A stretch of DNA of 64,000 bases, taken from Sanguinoderma infundibulare. Its lineage: Eukaryota; Basidiomycota; Agaricomycetes; Polyporales; Polyporaceae. The notes below the pieces were generated by a model. That model was not told where the DNA came from. It worked only from the letters and a program-made list of their open reading frames with translations, and searched no databases. Made by a program: the position numbers and the translations under genes. Where the stretch lies: positions 2,852,001 through 2,916,000 of the forward strand of contig JAVLRN010000002.1 in the NCBI GenBank assembly GCA_032821775.1, written 5' to 3'. Shown here piece after piece: positions 47,094 through 59,218 of the stretch. Every line of letters starts with the position of its first letter. Within the stretch, counting starts at the first letter, position 1.

Positions 47094-49194
47094 GAGTGCA
47101 CATGAGACGGCGGGTTGTAAAGGAATTCGGGAGGCTTTATGCAGTCCGAGGGAAGGGGCAGGACAGGGACAGATCCAACTGCGATTGGGATCTACACTTG
47201 CAGGAGGCGAACCAAACCCTGCCCAGCAAGCGAGCCGCCTGGTCGTGTCCGAGTCGTCTGGAGGGGGGCAGCTGTCGGGCCAGGGAAAGTCGCCGAGTGG
47301 AGAGAATCGGAGAAAAGGGCGACCGTATTTCTCCATATCGCCAGCATCGCGAGATAAAGTGGGGAAATGTGATTGGCATGGTGTACCCTCGGTCCCCTCC
47401 TGCTGACTTGTGGCAGGCCCCGCGGTCGGCAGCCACGGTCCTTCCGACCATCGAAATGACAACACACGAAACACCTCATCACCTTTTCTCCCCTTCCTTC
47501 CCACTCGGCTGTCCCCGGCTCGGCAAGCACCACCGCCAGATCTCCGGACGTTCGCGCCAAATTGACAAGCCCATCGAGATCCCGGAGAGAGTCTGTCCCA
47601 ACCGACAGAACCATCACTCGTCGTCCAGTGGGTCCACGTCATGCGCCGAGCTCGCAACCTGCGTGCACCAGCACTCTGATGCGCATCGCAAATCAGGCAT
47701 TGCGCGAGGCGCATCCGGCTACGTTTCTGCCCAATGCACACCACGGACTTCCTAATCCTCGGCCTCGTGCTCGACCAGTGCAAGGGTACGTTCTCAAGAG
47801 CGAGGTCCGGGTGCCTGAACCACTGACAACCCTATCGAAGCTCGCCTTGTGCCCGCCGGCACGCCATTACAAACCCTGAGAAGCCTGGGCGTGGTTTAGT
47901 CCAAGGAGAGCTGTTCCAGGCAAGAGCCACCTCAAGTGCGCAGCGGCCCCACGGTCTACGGCCCAATCGTCGCGCCCGCGCGCGCAGACTGCAGCACGCC
48001 AGGAAAGTTTGGACCGCCTTGTCCATAGAAGTTGTCCGGCTCCGCAAGAAGCCTCGCGTGCATTTCGCACGCCGTACGCGACAGCGAACATCATCCATCA
48101 CACGTGCGGCGCCGGGATCCCATGCACGCCGTTTCGACGGCGCTGTGACCGATCCCGAAAGACGTCCTCACCTCGCGACGTCTGCGCGAAAGTCGCGGGC
48201 GGACTGCTGGCCAACTTGTCCAGTGTCAGGGCTCGAGGCTCGGAGCGGCGACCGATCACGCTCGATCGCGTGGCAGATCTGGAGCCTGTCCGATACATCC
48301 GCGTCAGTTTATGGGCCTGCAAGCCGATCGCTTGACGTCGTCTACTCCCGCTTTATCCCACAAAGTGCCGCGGAGGCTATTCCGTCGACGCCGAGAATCG
48401 TTCCGTTGCTACCCCAGACATGGCATGACATGGGACGTTGGGAGATTGAAAGATTGGAAGGTACGGGTGATCTGCAGCGATGTAAACCATACACCGCTCG
48501 CTGGAATATTCTGCGAATACGGAACGGGTCAGTCATGCTCGTGCTCTTCTCGGAAGCCCATATGTGTCCTGGACGACGTATGCCCGAGAGCAGAATGATG
48601 TCCGGGTGGACTCGGACAAATCACTCGTACCACTCCGAACGCGATCGGTCGTATGTCACGAATCCACAGCTGCAACTATAACTGCGCGATCCCTCTGTGA
48701 TGCAACCGAATGGCTCGTAGTCCGCTTTGCCCAGACCATTCCGGTCTGTTTCGGGGTAATGCGGATAGAACCATCTACGTCCAACCACGCCACATGAATG
48801 TATCATCCAAGACATCGCGCAACTGCTGCAGTACCCGGTGTGGCAAGCAACGGTGACATCACATATACCACAACCATTGGCCCGCCGTCGAATCTTGAAG
48901 ACATCTCGCAACTACTGCAGTACCCGGTGTGGCAGGCAACGATGACGTGACATGTACCACAACCACAGTCTCGTCGACCCTCTCGGCAAGCGCCAGCACA
49001 ACTGCACCCATAATCAGGTTCACAACAAGAATACTTGACGTCAAATGGTCCATACACCATACGACAGACAAGAAGCAACAGCAGAGATGAGACGCAGTCA
49101 TGGAGGGTATGCCACTCACGCCAAAGAAGCACATCCAAAACAGGATCCTCTATTTGCGGACGCGGAACACTCCAGCTGCGGCGACGGCGAGCCT
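47094..49194. other. Intergenic region
   Basis: 2.1 kb without a gene I can support. A forward ATG at about 47738 opens a short hydrophobic frame ending at a donor-like site, but no second exon was found. A 66-bp direct repeat lies at 48811-48966. Confidence 0.4.
48811..48966. repeat. 66-bp direct repeat, two copies
   Basis: Copies at 48811-48876 and about 48901-48966 share GACATC(G/T)CGCAACT(G/A)CTGC and continue to ACCACAACCA with about seven mismatches. They are offset by about 90 bp. Confidence 0.7.
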
Positions 49195-52100
49195 TCACGC
49201 GGGTGCGGGACACTCCCCGAGTCGGCGGTGCCAGTGCCCGAACGCGGTCAGGACCGAGGCGTAATGCGCGAGCGCCGCGGCGACGACGAAGCAGTGGAAG
49301 ATCTGGTGGGACGCAAAGAAGTAGTCGAACGTCCCGGGGGAGAAGCGTTCCGGAATGCGGTTCGCACTGCCGCATGCGCGCATCCCCATCGTGCGGAGTC
49401 GTCCCCGGCACCGCAGCGAGACGTTACGAATTCCGAGGTCCCGACGGGTCCAGGGCGAGGTCGGGGACCAGTATCGAGATGTATGATATCGAGATGCGTG
49501 AGTTACGCGTTGTGATGACGGAGGGTACGGCCAGGGGAATGAGCAGCAGTGAGCCGGGGGCAATGCGCGTCGGATCGGCAAAAGGTATACGAGGACAGGG
49601 CCATCGCGCGGAGCACAGCATCGGAGGGCGGGTGGGATGGAGAACGCACCGAATTGAATCGGCGCAAATGAAAATGAAAGTGAAGGCGAGAGTGAAAGTG
49701 AAAGGGGAGAGGACACGGCAAGCTCGGTAAGCACAAGCGCGCCACAACACGGCGAGAACACTCACTAGAGCAGGGCGCCGGTGATGTAGCACGCCGCGGA
49801 AAGGAGCAGCCAGGCGAAACCCATCTCGTAGCAGAGCGTGTAGAAGCCGTGCGTGACGAGGCCGTGCAGAGTCGGACCCACGCCGCAGAGGCCGAGGAGG
49901 ATGAAGACCTTCGTCCGCGCGCCGCGGTGCGTCGGCTTGCGGTACTCCGGGTTGAGCACGATGTATGCAGCCCCTGTAGATGCAGTGGCGTGTGTCAGCG
50001 AGCGATAGTCATGCACAACAACATACAAGAAGAACATAGAGCCAAAGAAACATGCATATCCGTGCGACCGGGGAAAGGGGAGATGGAGAGATGCGCAGAA
50101 GTTTGGTTGGTCCGTTCATACACGGGCAGTTAATGCGATGGACGAAGAACGTTATTACTGGGCGGCACGCCCGCCCGGTCATGTTGGGCACTGATCGGGA
50201 AGACAATGATCGGCGCGAATTCTACTTACCAATACCCGCGACACATATGCAGGTGAGGTAGAAGGACTGGAGGTGAGGGTCGCAATAGAAGCCGTAGTAG
50301 ATGCACGGGAAGAACGACCCCACGGTGAGCACTGCGGGGGGTGCAGGAGGGAGGTGCGGTGGTTGAACGTTAGAGCGAGGCGACCGCGGAGAGGCAGCGA
50401 CATGAGAAAACGAGGGTTATCCGTGCAGAGATACTAGTCAGCAAAGCTCCAAGAGGGCCCTTGTGCGGGGTGAGACGTACCAACGATACCGGTGTAGTCT
50501 AGAGCATTGCAGCGCGCAGCGATCTGTGCAGGGAAAGAGTATCTTTAGCCTTGGCAATCTCGCACCCGATATGCCATAACGGAATGCCGCATGAGCGGAG
50601 ATGAGTACGTACGCCTTGCGAGTGCGCGCTGAAGGTGTGATAAAACGCGCTCGAGAAGAGGCAGAAGATAGCGGCGCACAGGAATATCATGAACACGGCC
50701 ATGTCGGCCCATGTGGTCGACTCGTAGTGCACAAAGTACACCGATGGGAAGGTGAAGAGAAGTGCGACGAACAGCACGGCACCGCCGAGATGGCTGTGAA
50801 TGTTCACTGCGAATTCGGGAAGCGGGGCCCGCGCGGACGAAATTCAGCCTACTAGTTGAGGAAACGAACTCGGACAGGGATCCCACCGGTCTCATTGTGC
50901 AGGTCTGTCGGAGCCGAGGCAACGCCCGGCGTGCGCGTGTGAGTTAGGTTAATTGGCAGACGAAGAACTCCCGTCGACGGGCACGAAAAAACGTACATCC
51001 AAAGACCGACGCGGCGCACGCACGCCAGCTTCCGGTTGCCCTGTGAAGGCCACATGATAAATAGGGTTAGCATCCCGAAGCCAGAATGAATACACTCTGG
51101 CAGATATCGAAACCAAGAAGGTACCCCTCTCCACCCGCTGCCGCTGATCTTCCGTAAGGAGGTTGGACGGCAGGGGTGGATCCTGGGACTCCGAGAACTG
51201 ACAGTCCCGAGTAAGTGAAATGTGGCACGGAATGGTGCCGCTCCACTCGCACATCGAGTAACCGTGCCTCCATCTCACGGCACCGCGCGACTGCCTTGTG
51301 ATCCTGTACGTTAGGTCGCACCCCCAGTATGGTGAGATTAGTGCATAGACGGCCATCATGATGATTGACCTCGTGATCACCGCGACGTCGAGCTCTAAAC
51401 ATTCGTTTAACCGCCACAAGCGAGCTTTCCAAGGCCATGACGATGCAGGACCGTCGGCGGGAGCTCATGCTCATACACCACCTTTCCGAGACTGAGGGTC
51501 CTCCCCTATATGCCGTTCGGGGATGACTCACCACACGGCTGGTGACGAGACTGAACGCTATGCACGCTACACGTTCGCAGCTAGAACGGAGCGGAGGCGC
51601 GGCCCCCGCGCCTTCTGGGGCTTCGTGAGACAGGAAGACGAATTATTACCGCCAGTTTTCGTCACCGCCCGGATATTCATTTCCAGCGGTTGGCGACGCT
51701 CGAGCGTCCATGTCCGAACGGTCTCGAGGGACGCTTCGTATAGCCGCTACTTCAGCCGCACATTCGCCCGTGGACTAGCGGACGCAGGCCCTAGCTGCTG
51801 GTACCCAGACCTACATGCGTCCCTAGCACACTAGTCGTGCTGAAGCCGCATGAGGTCTAGTCTGCTAGGGACAAACACAAAGGCCGAACCGGTGAAAGGA
51901 TCGGTTATAGCCTATTGCCATTATGATATTCTTGGGCTGACGAAGCTCGCGGCGGAAGCGACGTGAAGGTCACCCTTCACGCCCGCACCATATCATGCGG
52001 CGCAAACCGCAGACATGTGAGCACGTTGGGCATCATGTCATTGACATGTCTGCATCCGGTGACAAGTGGCGGCGTCCGCGTCCAGCAGGGTTCTTGGGGT

Positions 52101-53263
52101 TCTCGGGGTAAGCGTATAAAAACGCACAGTAGAAGGGCTGGAGGAGAGAGGGGCGATCGATACCCCCAACAGAGGTCGCCGAAGAGTCTTGCGCACCGCA
52201 CATATGGAGGCGAGTCGTCACCCCCGTTAATCTGGTCACCAGCCGTATTGAGAATACACCCGAAGGAAAGTAGACAACACAAGAAGGCAGCGATCAGGTC
52301 CATTATCTCGCTGCGATGCTTGCGATGCTTTCGGAGTCTGTCACGGCCTGTCCCCGCAACGCGTCCATTTCTGTGTTCTGACTATTCGCATCCACACGCC
52401 GATCGCGACATGTAGCATGAGTAGGTCTTGCACACCCACCAGCAGACACAGACAGGGTGTATGCGTGCTCCCGCACGCATACACCCTGTCCTGACTCAAA
52501 ACATCGTGCAGCATGACAGCGGGTCGCACCGCATGCACCAAGCGTTAAGGTAGGGTCACTGCGTGAACTCTAGACTCGGTCTGCGGGGCCGTCCCTTAAC
52601 GTCTGGTAGGGACGAGTCCCAGCAGTGTCCCAGCCCTATCATGCTGTCGCAAAGGCGGTGCAAAAATGACCTGGCGAATATTATCCGCACTGGCTCCGCA
52701 GACGAACCTGCCCGTCCGGTGACGGGACGGCGAACCGCATCATATGCATGCACATCGCGTGTGCATGTGTCCCTCTCAATCATGTCTTCTCCGTCCGCGT
52801 GAAATGCGACAGGAATAACGTTATCGTGCACGGGACGCACCTTCTATACCCCGTCAAGATATATTCGTTGTCCCTCTGCCACTCGGGAATCTCGACCCAG
52901 GTGAGCGTCCTGCTCGGCTTCCGTCGCGCCTTGCCAGTGCCACCGTCGGCGCCCGTGGAGGGCTGGGATGTGACAGCGATGACGGTCGTCTTCGGTCCGC
53001 CGTTGGCGTCGACGTCCGGGGCCTTGATGCGGTTTGCCTATACGCAGACGGAATGGGAGGTGAGCCACCGCGATAAATGCCAGAATGTCAGTGATATATG
53101 CGCCGCCCCCGCGAAGGGCCCGGACGCGAAACGTCGAGAACGCGAGCGGTGCCGAGTTTCTGGACGAGTGCGAGCGAGCATCCGGGGGGGCGTGCGGCGC
53201 GATATGACGACTTACCAGGGTATTTGTGTGCACGGTGCGTGCATGCAGGGTATCTTCGCGCAT
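49195..53263 (-). CDS. PAQR-family receptor (adiponectin receptor / Izh-like, hemolysin III fold)
   Basis: Nine exons (53263-53216, 53037-52841, 51040-50997, 50904-50887, 50806-50613, 50523-50481, 50331-50230, 49973-49766, 49366-49195) encode 341 aa. The PAQR signature is complete: WVEIPEWQRDNEYILTGYRR, then GYLHNETVNIHSHLGG, a first membrane span, SSAFYHTFSAHS (zinc-ligand His), LDYTGI, SFFPCIYYGFYC, and the terminal RIPERFSPGTFDYFFASHQIFH with the paired His residues. PAQR proteins are seven-helix membrane receptors or zinc-dependent ceramidase-like enzymes; yeast Izh members affect zinc and sterol homeostasis. Intron 2 is 1800 nt and intron 8 is 399 nt, both very long for this genome; phase and family alignment across them are exact. 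The N-terminal 16 residues rest on one ATG and are less sure. Confidence 0.88.
51041..52840 (-). other. 1.8-kb intron of the PAQR gene
   Basis: Bounded by GTGCGT and TTCACAG, it splits the codon after GYR and joins in frame to the next conserved residues. It holds several unsupported open frames on both strands and one perfect hairpin. It could be an inserted, decayed mobile element or hold a small nested gene. Confidence 0.75.
52451..52490. repeat. Perfect inverted repeat (18-bp stem, 4-nt loop)
   Basis: Arms at 52451-52468 and 52473-52490 are exact reverse complements, separated by TCCC. The arm begins GACAGGGTG and ends CGTGC. Confidence 0.9.
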
Positions 53264-54398
53264 TTCTATCTGTCAGCGAGGGTGTGGTGGGTGGCAGCGT
53301 GCTCGGGGCTCTAGCGCATCCTGTCGACGGCTTCTTCTGCGGCGGGAATGCGGAGGGACGCGCGGACGAGCGTCCAGTCCGAAAATCAGAATCTGTTGGG
53401 GCAGCCCTGGCGTCAATTTAATTAAGCTCGACTCCCGTTTTAGAACTACCCCCAGTTTGGGGGCATGACGTCAGCCCTTCGGCTTGCACAAGTCTTGAAA
53501 GACAGCAAGGTTGCAACTGGGGACGGACAGACCAAGAGGAAGCTTGCCCACAGATTAAGCGGTATCATTCGATAGCAATGAGACTAGGGACGGCGGCGAT
53601 GGCGATACACAGTCTACCTACAGTCCAACAGAGGAAGAGGCTATACAGTGCGTCTGCTATGCAAGACTCAAGCGGATACGTGTGCATCTACGTATGCAGG
53701 GACAAAGCAAGTGTGAGCGTGACAAGACACAACCATTGCGTTGGTGAGAGTCGATAATGAGGGATGTGCACCAAGACGATAAGACACAAGAGGGTGTGCG
53801 GGGCGGACAGCACTGTACCCATAGAAACGATGATAATGCAACGTCCAAAACGAGACGCGTGTGGGGCAGGAGGGAGTAACAATGTGAACAAACCAGACCG
53901 GATCCAGAACAAATGCGGCAATCGACACCGGGGAGGGTATTTTGAGGGATGCAAAAAGAACTATGTGCAGTGAGTAAACAGATGAGTGAATAGATGCGTG
54001 CGATGATAGTAGAGATGCGACGAGATGAATGAGAACAGAATAGTGATACAACGTGTAGCCACGTCAGGATATTTGTGAGGTCCGTCAGACCAGGTGTCCA
54101 CAGAGGAACAGAGTGCGCGTGTTGGTTCGTCGATGACTTGGGAGACTATGAAAGACGTGCGTCGGAAATGACATGAGAACTTGCGAAGGCCATTGGGAGT
54201 AGCATGTGTGCGGGAACTTGAGCGTGTTGAAGGCCGGGGACCATGATGGTGGTTGTCGCGACGAGTCGTAGTCGGTATTAAGAAGGCAGTGAATCCGATG
54301 TTGCGCGTAGAGTGAAGCCCGCAGGCTAGACGTGCTTGAGACCGCCGCACGGATGCGGACGTTGAGGAAAGAGTGGAAGCCAGGATGTGGCCGGGCGG
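53264..54398. other. Intergenic region
   Basis: Upstream of the PAQR gene and downstream of the KEN-box gene. The reverse-strand frame at 54051-53668 is low-complexity, Ser/His/Leu-rich and looks like 3' UTR or spacer. Confidence 0.4.
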
Positions 54399-55327
54399 CT
54401 AGAACACGACGTCCGAGAAGCGTTCGACACTGGAACCACGAGTGGACACGTAGCGATGGCTCGCCGGAGAGGGAGACGAGAAGGTGAACGCCGAGTAGAG
54501 ACGTTTCCGTTCTGGTGTGGAGAAATCTCTAGCAGTTGAAGCGGGGGCGGCTGGGGACGAAGCGACCTCCTCCTTCTGGGTCGCGGGGGGAGGCGTGACC
54601 GGACGAATAAAATTCTCCCAAACGACCTCGGCGGCAGCCTGCATCGGAAATGAGGCATAAGCATCGGACACAGCGGCTATCAGGGAACGTCCCATACCTT
54701 CTCCTCAGCAGCCTTCTCAGCGCTCTCGATGACATCCTCCTGCGTGGCAGCTTGCTCATAAGCCTCAGAGATGTCGGCCAACGGGAGGACAGTGAGTTCC
54801 TTGCACTTGGCATCGATCACGATCTGGTCCAAAGGAGCTGCCTCTTCCGCTTCTTCGCCCACCTCCTCAAGCCGTGGGAGCGACGGCTCGCGACGTGTCC
54901 CGGAAGAAGCGCTGCGCTTGGAAGATGTTGCGCTGGAGCGTTTGGCCTTGACCTTCTTCTCTGTCGAAGAGCGAGACTTTGACGACGAAGGCTTCCTGGT
55001 GGGCTTCTCCGCAAGCGGGCGGGGCTTCTTGCTTGGGGACGAAGGCTGAGCCTTCACCGCCAGCGTTGTCTTGCGTTTCTTCCCGAGACTGTGTTCAGAG
55101 AGAGCACGGTCACCGGTAAGAGGATCAATGTTCTCTTTGTCCGGACAGAAGAGGACGCAGCCGGAAGGCGGTTGAGAATCGAGTGTAGCGGCGTTGGCGG
55201 TTCGGGTCGGAGGCGCTAGCACGCTGAGGGGAGCATCCTCGCTGGCGTCCTTGCGGGAGACGACCTGAGGCGGGACATCTTCGGGCTCGTCGATGAAGAC
55301 GACGAAGCTACGGGTCTGGGGAGCCAT
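54399..55327 (-). CDS. Unrecognised nuclear-type protein with KEN box
   Basis: Two exons (55327-54698, 54638-54399), 289 aa. I do not recognise the family. It is acidic at the start (FVVFIDEPEDVPP), has a KEN box at residues 64-66 (FCPDKENIDPLTG), then a basic Lys/Ser-rich tract of about 80 residues (KKRKTT, KKPRPLAEKPTRKPSSSK) that may be a nuclear signal, followed by an acidic helix (EEVGEEAEEAAPLDQIV) and a Pro/Ser-rich C-terminus with STPERKRLYS. KEN boxes are APC/C degradation signals; a KEN box plus basic tract in a short disordered protein is the arrangement seen in securins and other cell-cycle regulators. Cell-cycle control is an inference. The start is the first ATG after the in-frame region lacking conservation; an upstream in-frame ATG exists. 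Confidence 0.65.
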
Positions 55328-56777
55328 GTCGTCACGAGTGCGGATATAGGGTGGTATGAAGTAATGTGTGTAAGTGTAGTATGGAGCGGTAGTTGGCCGT
55401 GTGGCGCCGACGACGTGTCTTGTGAGACGAGATGGGGCGGTGGGTGAAGAGGAGGACGCAGGAGCGCGGTGACTGAGGCGAGGGTGAAGAGGGCGGGGCC
55501 TGGGCAGGGTGGGTGTCTGAAGCTTGGTCGTCGTCGACGTTGGAGGGAGAGGGCAAGACGAACCTGCGCCCTTTTCACCTGCCGTTTGAACTCCGCTGCC
55601 TCGAGGCGCCCGCAACTCTCCCGGGCGCTTTGCGTCGACGCGTCGCGCGTCGCGATCACGCGTGCTGCGCATTTCTTTCGCCTTGACCATGGTGCAGCCT
55701 AGGTGCTGCACACCTGACCGTCGTTGGTCCTTCAGCCCCATGCAATGCGTTTCTGCGTTTGCCATGGATACTCACGGCGTACTCGGCCCTTGTATTTACA
55801 TCTTTGTCGGAGCACTCGTTCTACGGCGGGCCCAGGTACGCGACCTAATCGCCGCATCGTCCGTCAATCAGTCCGGCAGGTGGCACCGATCGTAGTAAGT
55901 AGGATATCCCGATTGCGCGATGAAAACTTCTGCCAATCCCATCCGACCGCACAACCTGGTCAGCATGATCCGAGAAAACCTAACAAAGCATTGCAGATGA
56001 CACAGTTCAAATAGAGTTGCATTCGAGGTAGGCTGTCGATGGCGCCCATTATGGGCTCTTTTGGAAGCTACCATGCAGCTGATTGTCTTCGAATCGGATC
56101 GTAATAGAACCAGAGTTGCTGCATAGATGGTCAACGGCTTAGAAGCAGTCTCGGATCTCTGGCAACGCTAAAGCTGAGTATGTCAATGAAAGCCCCCGAA
56201 ACCGCACTCGCAATGACCATTATTTTAAACCGCCGTGTTGGAGCTTGTAACGAGGCAGCGACATGCATGCAGACTCGGGCGCCATTGCACCGATTTGTAG
56301 GGATGTACTTTGAGCTGAGTATGTCTTATAACTTGTTGTATCAGATATTTAAACGGAAGATGTTATGTATTTGTATCTGTATTCTAGTAGGAACTGCATT
56401 ATGGTACATTGAGCCCATCATCGAACTCTAACATGGTAGATCGAGTACTTGCTGTAGAGCGATTCGGGAACGCTGCTATCAAACTAGCAACGATCCTCTA
56501 TCTGATACATACATATTACAACCAAGTAAATGCTCTGATTCTCCTGTGGAGTGCTACACAGGTCGTTGAATGCGCTGTGAAGCTAAGCACCCCACCGCGA
56601 ACTTGGACACCTTCTAAAAGGAGATAGAGGTGCAGTCGCCGCTTAAAACTGGGCGTCTGGGACAACGCGACTTTGTCCTGCGCCGCAACCGAGTCTCTCC
56701 GCCACCACGACCGTCTGTCCCGTCTCTGTGCACCCCTCCCTCTCTGCTCGTCTCGCTCTCCTCTGAAGCCGCGCAAA
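55328..56777. other. Intergenic region
   Basis: Between divergent KEN-box and ALY/Yra1 genes, so it holds both promoters. AT-rich from 56200 to 56560. No further gene seen. Confidence 0.4.
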
Positions 56778-57910
56778 ATGGCTCCTGCTACTATCAACCG
56801 GGCAAAGAAGCCTTACAACGTACGTCTTTGTCTCCCAAGGCGCGTCACGCCACGGCCCTGAACGCGTCTCCATTTTCCGTCGAAATAGCGACCAGCTGCC
56901 CGTCCCGAAGGCGTCGACGGACAGTGGCTCCATGACAAGGCCCCCGGACTGCCTCGCGCTGTGCAGAACACCGTCGCTCCAAACGGAATCACGAACACGA
57001 GGATCATCGTCTCGAACTTGCACTACGAAGTGACTCCAAAAGACTTGAGTGTACGTCCCTCCGTCCTCGTTTCTGCGTTATCACGCCTGTACAACCCCCC
57101 AATCCTACTCCACCCATGTCCTTAGTGCTGACTCGCGTCCTCCCGCAGCAAATATTTGGTCAGATTGGCACGCTAGTCCGTGAGCCACAGATCAGGGTAC
57201 GAAGCTCCGCATACACCGAGTCCACCTCAGAGACGAGACACCGATCCGACCTTCTTTCGCTCTCACATGGCCCTCAACTCCGACTTCAACTCCACTCAAC
57301 CGTATGATACCAACAGTACGACCGCAGCGGTCGCTCCTCAGGCGTCGCCGTCGTCACCTTCGAGACCCCCGCGGAGGCGACGAGGGCGAAGAAGCAGTTT
57401 GATGGGATCCTTGCCAAAAGTAACGCTTGCTTCAGCCCCATCTTGGTCTCCTGTCCTTGGCCGGGTACTGACGTTGCTTGTATGCGCAGACCAGCCCATG
57501 TCGATAGCGTACGACACCGCGCCGCCACCTGGGAGGGGTCCAGGTCGCCGAAGCGCGAGCGCGCCCTCGCTCATCAACCGCATCGAGAAGCTGCCCCTCC
57601 TCGACCGCCTGAGCAAGACGGATACCAAGTCGAAGCCCGCATCACCTCCGTACGTTGTGCCTCTGAAGTTTTCTCTCTTCACCCTTCCTGATACAGGACC
57701 CCCTATTCCCGTAGACAAGGCGGTGTTGGCCCAGTACGTACCAAGGCACGCGGTGCCGCAGCAAATGCACGTGGGCCCACGCGGAAAGAGCGCGAGAAGC
57801 CCAAGACGGCCGAGGAGCTCGACAAGGAGCTCGACGCGTTCATGAAGGACGACATCACCGCAACGCCGCCCTCTGCTCCGGCGGAGAACGGCGACATCGA
57901 GATGTCTTGA
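56778..57910 (+). CDS. mRNA export adaptor ALY/REF (THO complex subunit 4, Yra1-like)
   Basis: Six exons (56778-56819, 56889-57050, 57149-57196, 57317-57419, 57490-57649, 57697-57910) encode 242 aa. A basic N-terminus precedes one RRM: RNP2-like TRIIVSNLHYEVT, then DLSQIFGQIG, and RNP1-like SGVAVVTFETPAEA, ending LAKNQPMSIAYD. A Gly/Arg region follows, then LINRIEKLPLLDRLS. The C-terminus has the Friend-of-PRMT1 duplication motif KTAEELDKELDAFMKDD, diagnostic of ALY/Yra1. The protein couples transcription and splicing to nuclear mRNA export through TREX and Mex67/NXF1. Every intron was placed by phase and by continuity of the RRM; unspliced frames here miss RNP1. Expected to be essential and constitutive. 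Confidence 0.92.
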
Positions 57911-58936
57911 AGGGTCCGCATATTGTTCGTCGTTTTCCGGACTTGCTCGTGTGCTACGATATGATCGGTACTGTACATGCATATTGCCTTTTGTCATGCT
58001 CTTTGACTCTTCTCTTTTTTCTCGTACGCTTGGTTGTAAGACGTGTCATCGTGATGTATTTTGATGAAGGTCGGCATATGGGCCGCAACCCCTGCTCTCA
58101 CTTTGATTTTTCCTTTGTGTGCCCGCAATCGTCCCCCGTCCGCCATTGCAGCGTGGTCGGTTTGGAGTAATGCGTTCAGGTGAGCAGGCGTTTTGAGCTC
58201 CCTGTGTCGTTTGTGTTCGTCTGATTGGCTTTGCAGTTTCTTGTCTGAGTCGGTTCGACTTGGAAATGCGACCTAATTCCCCCGCCGGTGTCAACGTCCT
58301 TCGCGGCTGCCGACATCCGAACGAAAATCATATCCCCTGAAGGAGACGAAGAGACGCTTAGGCTTTTCAACCCTTCGTCACATTGTACGGTACGTTTTTT
58401 TGCAGTTGCAAGTTCAAGGACGCCACTAATTTGGACATCATGGTGTCTCCTTCCAACCTCCACCACTGACGAACCCGCTATGTGACAGACATTTCAGAAT
58501 CCGACAAGGGTTATATGCGTACCCTTTGCGTCCCTCCAAGATTACTTCCGCACAATCTTGCGTACCCACGACATTAGGTTGATTGGCCATCCTCTGTCCT
58601 TCCTGAGTGTGACCCAAGCTCTTGCGAGAAGATCCGGAGACTCGAGTGACCCGGAGAATATCACGAGGCCATAGACTTCTTGTACGTCTCCTTTGCACCA
58701 CGGACGTTATGTCTCTGCATCTATTGCCCAAACACGAGCATTTGATCCTGCGCCATTATATCTATCACGTGCACCCTTGTGGGAGTACTACGAACTTGGC
58801 TGCGTACCCCCTCCGAAGGGAGAGCCACATTCCGCATCCTCCTCGGTCTTGCCACATCGGGTTTCGTGGAGGGATCATCTGGAGCTGGTCCCGCATCCGC
58901 CGAGGAGCTCCGCGGGTATGTAGAACAGGCTCACCC
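57911..58936. other. Intergenic region before the retrotransposon
   Basis: 3' flank of ALY/Yra1 followed by sequence with only short frames. No target-site duplication could be checked because the other end of the element is outside the window. Confidence 0.4.
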
Positions 58937-59156
58937 TGTAACAAATCGAGTTATCTTGGCATCATTAGATTATATAACGGACTATCATTAATTACCTGTG
59001 GTTAGGCGCGTGCCATATCTGACACGCGCCGGGACGTGGCGAGGCAGCCTTTCACCACGTCCACCACGACTCGTATCTTGTACTATTCTTGAATAGAGAT
59101 TGGTTCAGTGTACGTTTCGGGCATGTGTGAATCGGGCGACCCTCAACAGTATTACA
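58937..59156 (+). repeat. Putative 5' LTR
   Basis: A 220-bp stretch starting TGTAA and ending TTACA (short inverted ends), with a TATA-like TTATATAA at about 58969. It sits just ahead of Gag. No clear primer-binding site follows, and the 3' LTR is not in the window, so this is tentative. Confidence 0.3.
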
Positions 59157-59218
59157 CTTTTTTACACTCCTTCGCTCAACAGCGAACGTCTATTCCAGGA
59201 TAGTGCAGAAGGCACATC

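Noticed and set aside
47738..47790. Forward ATG frame (MHTTDFLILGLVLDQC) ending at GTACGT, like a first exon
   Set aside because: No second exon in phase with recognisable continuation was found on the following 1.3 kb.
53668..54051. 127-codon reverse-strand frame rich in Ser, His, Leu and Val
   Set aside because: Low-complexity composition and position downstream of the KEN-box gene suggest 3' UTR or spacer.
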